Positions 57,101 to 64,000 of a stretch of 64,000 nucleotides of DNA are shown piece by piece. The first letter of the stretch is position 1, and each line of letters starts with the position of its first letter. The position numbers and the translations under genes were made by a program. The notes beneath the pieces are model-generated. The model had not been told where the DNA came from. It worked only from the letters and a program-made list of their open reading frames with translations, and ran no database searches. Source of the DNA: Lactifluus volemus (lineage: Eukaryota > Basidiomycota > Agaricomycetes > Russulales > Russulaceae); the NCBI GenBank assembly GCA_022376515.1, contig WTXI01000003.1:1-64000 (forward strand), written 5' to 3'.

Positions 57101-57380
57101 GACGTATCCTTGCGCTCTGGTCCACTGGATGTCTCGAATTGGCGATGGACCCAACGAGGAGACTGGAATGTGGGTCGTTGAACCCGACTTCAACGCTGAT
57201 GGGTCACGATTTGTTTCTGTCATTCATCTTGATGCGATACTTCGAGCGGCTCACTTGATTCCAGTGTATGGGGTAGACTTTATATCAAAGAACTTTTCCT
57301 TTCATGATTCGTTAGATAGATTTTCCTCTTTTTATGTCAACAAATTCATCGACCATCATGCTTTTGAGATCGCTTTCTAG
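51198..57380 (+). CDS. Plavaka-type transposase, complete
   Basis: Exons 51198-51651, 51713-52481, 52519-52758, 52815-52944 and 55669-55844 are followed by about five more to the stop at 57378-57380; every junction tested is in phase. N-terminus: C2H2 zinc finger CTHTGCNRSFRNHSGLTQH. Core motifs: VQFEMAEFLFSRNQMPATQI, NYDVWFRNPRTLLHNLI, GSMFVPIILGSDKTTVSIAT, YWPIYMSIGNICNNIRRAHR, CPDGHFRRAIYGLGPYIADY, then across a 2,724-nt intron (52945-55668) PFTNDFPRADIHELLSPDLL and HQVIKGTFKDHLVTWVEQYL, HSLVHYASLIRLFGAPNGLC, ITESKHIKAIKEPWRRS, NQRLDKLA, DLSGIGGMRSEYIRATSSW, MWVVEPDFN, ending FIDHHAFEIAF. It would cut and paste the element in the nucleus. No stop or frameshift is seen, so the element may be active. 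Confidence 0.88.
53112..55310 (+). pseudogene. Proline-rich gene nested in the transposase intron
   Basis: Lies wholly inside intron 52945-55668, same strand. Readable parts: a Ser/Pro-rich N-terminus (53112-53399), TAPGIGHGVLNRIRDILDVV and DGLWDGQLSTKCLLDELRQH, ARPPTPEESPFDSGSDTSTM ending in RRLRKRWDRLR (53740), a Pro-rich stretch (53765-54150), SVILPPIFNEMMAMVRVRSR, QQHELMRYMGSLNDWLGNDV followed by ADRQAEIRSTSDHLDQLRDD (short coiled coil), then Pro-rich sequence ending ETPNKRSRSPP at 55310. Two to three introns (GTAAGC...TTGTAG near 54162-54228; GTAGGT...CTTAG near 54750-54796) fit, but several frame changes prevent one intact model. It resembles a widespread proline-rich, coiled-coil family of unknown role in Agaricomycetes. 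Frame breaks could be decay or sequence error. Confidence 0.55.
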
Positions 57381-57389
57381 GCATTTGTT

Positions 57390-57665
57390 ACACTGCTTAA
57401 CCTTCTTAAGCCCTTAGAATTCATTTATTTACTTAGACAACATTCACTTGATTACCGTTCATTACCCTTAGAGTTCATTTAATTACTTAGACAACATTCA
57501 TTTGATTACCGTTCATTAGCGGTTGGTTTTCCTACTTAGCATAGCTTAGCATAGAGCGAGTTGCTTAACGTCAGCAGGTCAAGATCATTCTAATTAGTTC
57601 AATCTAGATGTAACCACGTCAATTATCAGTTAAGCGTGTCTAAACAGGGTCAAGCGTGTCTAAGC
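57390..57665. repeat. Right subterminal repeat region
   Basis: A 54-bp unit starting CCCTTAGARTTCATTT is present twice in tandem (57411 and 57465). Further in, GTCAAGCGTGTCTAA and CTTAGCATAG are duplicated. Composition and CTTAA/CTTAG content match the left subterminal array. Confidence 0.65.
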
Positions 57666-57682
57666 AATTTCGAATTTTACTG
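57666..57682 (-). repeat. Right terminal inverted repeat
   Basis: AATTTCGAATTTTACTG is the imperfect inverse of the left end. It is followed by AT. Confidence 0.7.
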
Positions 57683-57711
57683 ATGCTCCTCCCACTCCGC
57701 TAAAATTCCCC

Positions 57712-58079
57712 AGCAGGCCCAAGGTCGAATCTTCCATGTCGATTTCCCGGATTTGACGACGAGTACCTTCCTTCGAAACGCCGTTTCCGGACACCGTTTG
57801 TCCCTTTACCGCCTCGTTGTCTGCCACAGATCATCTAACTCGCGACAGACACCGGCAAAGGCAATCTGAGTGCGTCGACGGCGCTGTCTGGTCATTAACT
57901 GGTAACCAGTTTTTGGAGCGCATCAACTGAGGAATGTAGACACACAGTTTATCAATCCTTTTAATCATGCTATATGCCATCGTAAATTGGGGTCTTTACC
58001 CCCTTTTATAAGGGCTTTCAATCCACTACGTCTTTCACAAGCTTCACCACCTAGCACTCCGGCTACAGTGCTAACAGGA
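57712..58079. repeat. Upstream block of secreted-family copy B
   Basis: Closely matches the blocks at 61310-61707 and 63480-63872: GGCCCAAGGTCGAA, CGAAACGCCGTTTCCGGA, CCTTTACCGCCTCG, GTGCGTCGACGGCGCTGTC, GGAGCGCATCAACTGAGGAA, AAATTGGGGTCTTTA. A TTTTATAAGGGC element about 70 bp before the ATG may be the promoter box. Confidence 0.8.
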
Positions 58080-58878
58080 ATGTCATATCTAGCTATCCTC
58101 ACATTCCTCCTCCTTTCTGGCCTTTCATTTGCCCAGGACCCGAACTCGGGTTCGATCACATATCCGACCTGTAATCCGACCCTTGTCCATGGAAAGAATA
58201 CCCGCTTAGGATGGGTACGACCGAGCGATTTGCTTGTCCAGACATTTTTTGACAGTTATCGCATTATCCAGACACTCAACAGCTATGGTCAAGACCCTTG
58301 TCATGTCGCAGCGATTTTGCTGTCAACTTGCAATGGTAGCAGTATGTCAATTTCCCTTGTGTTTTCCACCTCAGGCTCGCGTCATCATCTCCCGTAGCGT
58401 ATCATATTCCGACAGATTCGCCTTACTTGTTTTACACACCAACCGGTTCTGATCCATGCAAGTGCAGCAGCGCCACATATTCACTTTTGGCCGCATGTAG
58501 CGCATGCCGGGAAGGACAGTGGTTGACGTATGTTTCATCAAATTATCCAGATTCTTGTCTCAAATTCATGTTCGCCAACCTGTTGTTAGTTTGTCTGATT
58601 ATTCCTCTGAATGCACGCAACCTCTGCCTAGTCACCGTAACGGTGGGGATCCAATGTAAGTCAATTGTTATGCAAGATTTTTATTCCTCTGTCCTGACAG
58701 AACTTACCCAGCTTTCCAAATAAAGTTCCCCCTGGCACAGCTGTAGGCCTGTGGGTTGGTCTGGATAGTTCCAATGTTTGTTCATTTCTGTTCAACAGTT
58801 CGCGGCATGCATTGATCGATTATCTCAGTGGGATCCCAAAATAGCTTGGCTCTGTACGAACTTTCTCCTCTGATATTC
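58080..58878 (+). CDS. Small secreted cysteine-rich protein, copy B
   Basis: ATG at 58080 opens a signal peptide (SYLAILTFLLLSGLSFAQ). Exon 1 ends at 58335 and the 62-nt intron 58336-58397 is in phase. Mature part: TYPTCNPTLVHGKNTRLGWV, DLLVQTFFDSYRIIQTLNSY, QDPCHVAAILLSTCNG, then YTPTGSDPCKCSSATYSLLA and ACSACREGQWLTYVSS. After one or two further introns FPNKVPPGTAVGLWVGLDSS and WDPKIAWL can be read. This Cys pattern (C...CxC...C..C) belongs to a large Agaricomycete family of secreted or single-span membrane proteins without known function. Exon boundaries after about 58560 are uncertain and a membrane segment is not found. It is the most intact full copy in the window. Confidence 0.65.
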
Positions 58879-61219
58879 TTCCATTGACCGTCTCACACCC
58901 TACAGCTGCGGGTGAGTTTCTAGCTGGCCAAATCATAGGACCAACGATCCCGTAAATTTGAACCTCGAACTCAATCGTTTCCGATTATATCTACTTTCGA
59001 TCTGATCATTACTTCTTATCTCAGTTTGACTTTGGCTGTTTATAATTACAGTACAGTAGGAAGTGCGGCACACACTCTGGTGCGCACGCGGACCATTTAC
59101 AACCAGCCTTTGGCTTCGTGTGTTGACTCAGAATCTCAGAAGGCCCGGGGCACCCCGATCCAGTTCGGACATAAAGCCTTCTAAACAGGCATTTAGACAT
59201 TTAGTATTATAGCGAGCCTCACTGGGCATCAGTGCATCAGTCCTCGGGCTTCCAACGTGTTTCCAGATGGTTTGCACTTCTTGATAACCCCAGGTTCTTG
59301 ATTCAAGTTTTGGATCTTGAATCCCCCGTTGGTCCTGCCACAGCACGGGCACCACAGAAACCATTGGATCGTCACGAAAAAAAAAAACAGTAGATGTCTC
59401 ACAGGCTAAGGGTGAGGGGGGTGAAACAGCAGCAGCAGGAAGAGCTAACGGCAGTAGGCCAGGCAGAACTTGCCAGGGCGGGAGTATTGAATCTATGGAT
59501 GGAGTGGCGGCGGAAACAAGTGAGAGAGCGGCCAGGGGACGACTTTGATGACGAATTACGATAGGGCTTGAACGTACTCTGGAGAGCACGGGTGAGTTCG
59601 GGGGAAGCTACTGTTGTGTGAGCCGATAAGAACGAGGTGGGACGTGCGCGGGAACAACGGAGATGCTCGCGGCATGTTATCGATTTGGGAAGTAATGAGG
59701 GAAGGGCGCGTCTGAGTTTTCGAACGCGTAGCAGGCGCTGGAGCCGTAACAAGTGGGAAATCGAGTGACGAGAGGGATGGACGAGACGAGATGAGACGAA
59801 AACAAGAGGATGATGAAACAAGATGAGATCTTCTTAATATTCAAGGCAAGCTTAGTGATCTGAAACAGAAGGAATTTATTGGACACCCTTCTAGGCCAAT
59901 GGGCAAAGACCTTTATATAAGTTTTCTGTAGGTAGCTTGGGCAAGGCAAAAGAGGGTAAGTTTCTGAAGGCAATGCTTTGATGCACTGCCCCCTAAAATC
60001 AGGTAAAGTAGTATGAATGCAAATGATAAACGAAGAGAAGAGGGGGATGTAAAGCTTCAGCCGAGGAGGCGCTGCATCAGCAACACTCCAGGACAGCTTG
60101 GCCTTGCGTGTGACGTCGCTCAATCATTCATAAATGAAAGGGAGAAGCGGTGGATGAGTAAAATACACTTGCAAGCATCATCTCATAGCACTGGTCTAAT
60201 AGAGATGTCAAAAAGATGAACTAAGTGTAGTAAGTGAGCTAAAAGATGGGCAGTGCAAAAGGGGCATGCTATGAAAGTCCAAACAATGGAAGATACTCAA
60301 TATGTACAAGTCCATAGGCTCAAGGCATATTCTTGATGGTTTGATTGGCACCGGAGGTGATGAGATAGTCGAGTCGAGTCGAGTCGAGTCCGAGAGTCAA
60401 CACGGCGTCGGGACTGGACGGCTTCGGAGTTTCCGAATCGAGACGATGTTAAGGGCAGGCACAAAGAAAAGACGATGTTGGAAGTCGAAAGAGGCCTGTT
60501 TTGAGGGTGCAGGTAAGGTCCACCTTACAAGCTGGACAACTTGAAGTTGATCAGGCACGCACAGTGTCGCGCAATTCATAACTTAGTGACATGACCTGAC
60601 AATAACGCTGATATGCCCGCAAGACATGCTAAGCCCTGACCAGCGCTCAGCCCTTACAACTACAATGGTTGCCATTATAATTCCATCAGCTATCGCAACC
60701 ACTGATACGACGGTTGGAATTTACCATGCTGTCATCTTATATTGGGCTTATAAGTGGTCACAAAAGTCCAATAGTGCTTGCGGTCGCTGCAGTCTCAGAC
60801 GAAAGGTCTGCCCTCTGCTTGTCACTCGGACAGCAGGGGCTCAAGGCGCCGTATTCGCTGGATTGTTACTTGCGGAAGTCCGCGCAATGGAAAAAGAGGT
60901 TTTCCGCTTACACGTGCGAAAGTGACAGAAGCAAAAAAGAAAAGAGCACCGCAGATGCAACAACCGACGAACGGACCATGTGAATGAGGAGCTGATCAAT
61001 CTTTGTTTTCCTTACGACGCGAGGTTGTCGTGTCTACGCGCCGGCTGATGGAACCACAGGAAACACATGTGCCGGTGCATCACCGTGATGTTGGTCGAGA
61101 GTTTGAGCGTGCGAAAACTGACACCGCCGAAATGGACACGTTGACATCGCTTGGTAAAGGGTAGCTGCCGTAGCAGTACTCCAGAGAGCGTGCAAGATTC
61201 GGTCGTTGGGGCTACTAGT
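58879..61219. other. Intergenic region; possible LTR fragment and a microsatellite
   Basis: No gene is supported. On the minus strand a TATATAAA box near 59916 follows a purine-rich AGGGGGCAG at about 59985-59993, an arrangement seen at the start of LTRs, but no second LTR, primer site or coding region was found. A GAGTC microsatellite lies at about 60367-60390. Minus-strand frames at 59128-59821 are Ser/Pro-rich and not recognised. Confidence 0.4.
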
Positions 61220-61707
61220 ACACTGTCATGACACCATCGCGTCAGACGCAATCTAACGACAGGCAGCGAGTAATTCGCACGCTGCTCCGAATCACGCTTG
61301 CTGTTACACTGGCCCAAGGTCGAATTTTCCGTGTCGCTCTCGGATGACGACTCCTTGAGTACCTCTCCAAATTTCTTCCCAAGGGATCCCTCGAAACGCC
61401 GTTTCCGGAAACCGTTTTGTCCCTTTACCGCCTCGCTGTCTCCCACAGATCATCTCATTCGCGACAGACACCGGCAGACGCAACCCGAGTGCGTCGACGG
61501 CGCTGTCTGGTCATTAACTGATAACCAGTTTTTGGAGCGCATCAACTGAGGAATGTGGACACACAAACTATCTATTCTTTTTAGTCATGCTGTATATAAT
61601 CGTAAATTGGGGTCTTTAGCCTCCTTTTATATGGGCATTCGATCCACTACAATGCATCACGACTCGGAGCTTCACCACCCGGCACTCAGGCTACAATACT
61701 ATCAGGA
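61220..61707. repeat. Upstream block of secreted-family copy C
   Basis: Same block as before copies B and D, here extending further upstream (ACACCATCGCGTCAGACGC, GCAGCGAGTA...GCTGTTACACTGGCCC). A minus-strand frame through it (EGSLGKKFGEVLKESSSESD) is partly shared by copy D but interrupted there. Confidence 0.8.
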
Positions 61708-62560
61708 ATGTCATATCTAGCTATCCTCACATTCCTACTCCTCCTTTCTGGCTTTTCATTTGCCCAGGACTCGAACTCGGGTTTGGTCACATATCCGACC
61801 TGTAATTCGACTCTTGTCCAAGGAAAGCATGCCCCCCTCGGATGGGTACGACCGAGCGATTTGCTTGTCCAGACATTTTTTGACAGTTATCGCATTATTC
61901 AGACAATCAACAGCCATAAACAAGACCCTTGTTAGCTCGCAGCGTATATGCTGGCAACTTGCAATAATGACAGTATGTCATTTCCCCTTGTGTTTGCAAC
62001 CCTCGCGTCATCATATCTCGTAGCATATCAGATTCCGACAGATTCGCCTTACTTGTTTTACACACCAACCGGTTCTAGTCCATGCAAGTGCAGCGGCATC
62101 GTATATTCACTTTTGGCCGCATGTAGCGCGTGCCGGGGAGGACATTGGTTGACGTATGTTTCATCAAATCATTCAAATTCTTCTCTCGAATTCACGTTCG
62201 CCCAATCTGTTATTAGTTTCCCTCAATATTCCTCCGGATGCCCGCAACAATCGCCTCATGCTCCATAGTAAGTCAATGTTTATGCAAAGACCTTTATTCC
62301 TCTGTTCTGACAGAACTTTACCCAGTTTTCCAAATAAAGTTCCCGACACCATATTTTTACCCCTTTGGACTATAATATCAGTGAGCAATTCACGCGTTTG
62401 TTCATTTCTGTTCAACAGTTCCCGGCATGCATTGATCGATTATCCCAGAAATCGGCAGACAATACTTGGTCTGCGGAACAGCCTGGAAAATTTTGTACGA
62501 ACTTTTTCATCTAGTGCTCTTCCATGGGCTGTCTTACACACCACACTTGGTAGGGACTGA
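61708..62560 (+). pseudogene. Secreted-family copy C, premature stop
   Basis: ATG at 61708 starts SYLAILTFLLLLSGFSFAQD, and the sequence follows copy B closely through QDPC, where TGTTAG replaces the TGTCATGTC of copy B, giving a stop at codon 76. Downstream parts (YTPTGSSPCKCSGIVYSLLA, ACSACRGGHWLTYVSSNH) remain recognisable. Differences from B are spread along the copy, so the duplication is not very recent. Confidence 0.75.
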
Positions 62561-63395
62561 CGAGAAGAATGAATTGCAACCCAAATTTGAATTTGGATTC
62601 CTTCCTTAATAGCGGTACGCTGGTAAATTTTAGCGTTTTTAGAGGAGATGCTGGAGGCTGAGGACGGATCAGATCGAGCGGGTGTTCCGCCGGACCGCCG
62701 AGCTAGCTGCAACAGAGTCAACGACATGAGTTACAAGTTAAATACATCTAAGTGCAATCGATTTTGTCCCTTTCTCTCCCTTCGTCGGTCCTCGTTTACC
62801 ATTCCGGAGCTTTAATAATAGCTTCAATCTCGACTTACCGTAACTTGAACCTAGATGTTGCTATAGTGAGTACTTTGAGTATAGATCTCAACCGTTTCCG
62901 ATCATATTTAATCATTATTTTCTTATCCCACAGTGAGCTGACGACGAGTATGATAGATGGATGCCAAATTAGCTTATCAATATATGCAAAGGGAAGATCT
63001 AATGATGCAAGTTACTATTACAACTTTATGAACATAAACAGATGCTGTAGCCAACCCACCGCGAACCCGCACATGCTGTTACCATGGCCTGCGAAGAGTT
63101 GGGTGAGGTATAACGTTGGGCTGGACGGAAGGATGGCTGTTTTGGGGCGGGAAGGGGAGTAGAGAGTGGGTACTATCTACAGCGAGAAGGTGTTCAAATC
63201 TATCTAAGAGAAAATAGAAAATCATCCCGGGTTCCAGGCTTGTCTCGGGACCACGCAGGCACGCGTCGCTTTCAGGAAGCGGGTCATGGCAGCACCACCC
63301 TGGGCTGTGCCTAAGAGAACGGGGAGGGAAATGTCGCAGTCGATCCGAGTCGAGCGGAGGATTTCTTGGCGGGCGTCTGGCAGTGCGAAACCACA
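62561..63395. other. Intergenic region, no gene seen
   Basis: From about 62815 the sequence TTCAATCTCGACTTACC...CGTTTCCGATCATATT weakly matches 58950-59010 downstream of copy B, so the duplicated unit extends past the gene. No coding frame is supported. Confidence 0.5.
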
Positions 63396-63872
63396 TGGTC
63401 ACGACACCATCGCTTCAGACGCGATCTAACACAGGCAGCGAGTATGTCTTTCGCACGCTGCTCATGCTTGCTGTTACACTGGCCCAAGGTCGAATATTTT
63501 CCGTGTCGATCCGGATGACGACACCTTGAGTACCTCTCCAAATTTCTTCCCAAAGTATCCCTCGAAACGACGTTTCCGGACACCGTTTTGTCCCTTTACC
63601 GCCTCGTTGTCTGGCACCACAGATCATCTAACTCGCGACAGACACCGGCAGAGGCAACCCGAGTGCGTCGACGGCGCTGTCTGGTCATTAACTGGTAACC
63701 AGTTTTTGGGGCGCATCAACTGAGGAATGTAGACACACAGTTTATCAATCCTTTTAATCATGCTATATGCCATCGTAAATTGGGGTCTTTACCCCCTTTT
63801 ATAAGGGCTTTCAATCCACTACGTCTTTCACAAGCTTCACCACCTAGCACTCAGGCTACAATACTATCAGGA
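63396..63872. repeat. Upstream block of secreted-family copy D
   Basis: Matches the blocks of copies B and C; nearest to B in the last 150 bp (identical TTTTAATCATGCTATATGCC and TTACCCCCTTTTATAAGG). Confidence 0.8.
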
Positions 63873-64000
63873 ATGTCATATCTAGCTATCCTCACATTCC
63901 TCCTCCTCCTTTCTGGCTTTTCATTTGCCCAGGACTCGAACTCGGGTTCGATCACATATCCGACCTGTAATTCGACCCTTGTCCAAGGAAAGCATGCCCC
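63873..64000 (+). CDS. Secreted-family copy D, cut by the window edge
   Basis: ATG at 63873 opens the same signal peptide (SYLAILTFLLLLLSGFSFAQ) and continues DSNSGSITYPTCNSTLVQGK to the edge of the window. It is intact as far as it goes; it has one more Leu in the signal peptide than copy C. Confidence 0.75.
   Translation, partial: MSYLAILTFLLLLSGFSFAQDSNSGSITYPTCNSTLVQGKHA

Larger units (their letters stand above)
47983..57682 (+). mobile_element. Plavaka-type DNA transposon, 9.7 kb, with three genes
   Basis: Ends are CAGTAAAA at 47983 and TTTTACTG at 57675-57682, flanked by AT on both sides (possible 2-bp target duplication; the inverted match extends outward to CAT/ATG, so the exact boundary is uncertain). 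The inverted repeats continue inward imperfectly: CAGTAAAAGTCGATATT against CAGTAAAATTCGAAATT, then TTAG and GCTTGAC in both. Subterminal regions are rich in CTTAA/CTTAG repeats. Inside are an unknown gene on the minus strand (48677-50995), a 202-bp spacer, a complete transposase on the plus strand (51198-57380), and a third gene within a 2.7-kb intron of the transposase. The arrangement recalls CACTA elements, to which Plavaka is related. Confidence 0.75.

Noticed and set aside
59128..59821. Two long Ser/Pro-rich minus-strand frames
   Set aside because: No recognised domain, no splice support and no family memory; kept only as part of an unassigned region.
60367..60390. GAGTC array as a possible telomere- or CRISPR-like repeat
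   Set aside because: A simple pentanucleotide microsatellite of about five units; no spacers.
1..64000. tRNA, rRNA or CRISPR arrays
   Set aside because: None seen on either strand by eye; CRISPR is not expected in a eukaryotic genome.

Overview
The window looks like a piece of a mushroom-forming basidiomycete (Agaricomycetes) genome. The evidence is dense GT-AG introns of mostly 45-65 nt, a Plavaka-type transposase, a chromodomain Ty3/gypsy element, and conserved eukaryotic single-copy genes (KRE33/NAT10, GPI2, Dicer, URC1, ATG7, a D-lactate dehydrogenase, eIF3e, MPDU1). No species can be named from sequence alone. Many open frames begin at non-ATG codons or are antisense shadows; the gene models here were built by splicing by eye and comparing with remembered protein families.

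Layout. 0-4 kb: the 3' part of one Plavaka-type transposase, then a MULE-type transposase carrying two in-frame stops. 4-15 kb: a hypothetical gene whose promoter holds tandem repeats and which is split after codon 6 by a 7.66-kb Ty3/gypsy chromovirus. That element has 605-bp LTRs differing at one base, a perfect 5-bp target duplication, a candidate self-priming site, and a long extra reading frame overlapping the end of pol. 15.5-27 kb: a GRF-zinc-finger-like gene, KRE33, a BTB gene, relics of ribonucleotide reductase and a GST, then GPI2. 27.5-39 kb: Dicer, URC1, an alpha/beta hydrolase and ATG7 in tandem on the plus strand. 39-41.6 kb: a decayed secreted-protein copy and a decayed C2-NACHT (NLR-like) gene. 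41.8-47.2 kb: D-lactate dehydrogenase, eIF3e and MPDU1. 48-57.7 kb: a 9.7-kb DNA transposon bounded by inverted repeats. 57.7-64 kb: three copies of a small secreted-protein gene with its long upstream block.

The most notable object is the DNA transposon at 47983-57682. It has CAGTAAAA/TTTTACTG ends flanked by AT, repeat-rich subterminal regions, an unknown basic protein gene and a complete Plavaka-type transposase transcribed divergently from a shared 202-bp spacer, and a third proline-rich gene lying inside a 2.7-kb intron of the transposase. The organisation recalls plant CACTA elements with two proteins (TnpA/TnpD).

Caution. Several conserved genes (ATG7 twice, GPI2, eIF3e, the GRF-like gene) seem to lack one base, usually in a short homopolymer. 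This suggests residual indel errors in the assembly, so frameshifts elsewhere, including the gag-pol junction, should be read with that in mind.
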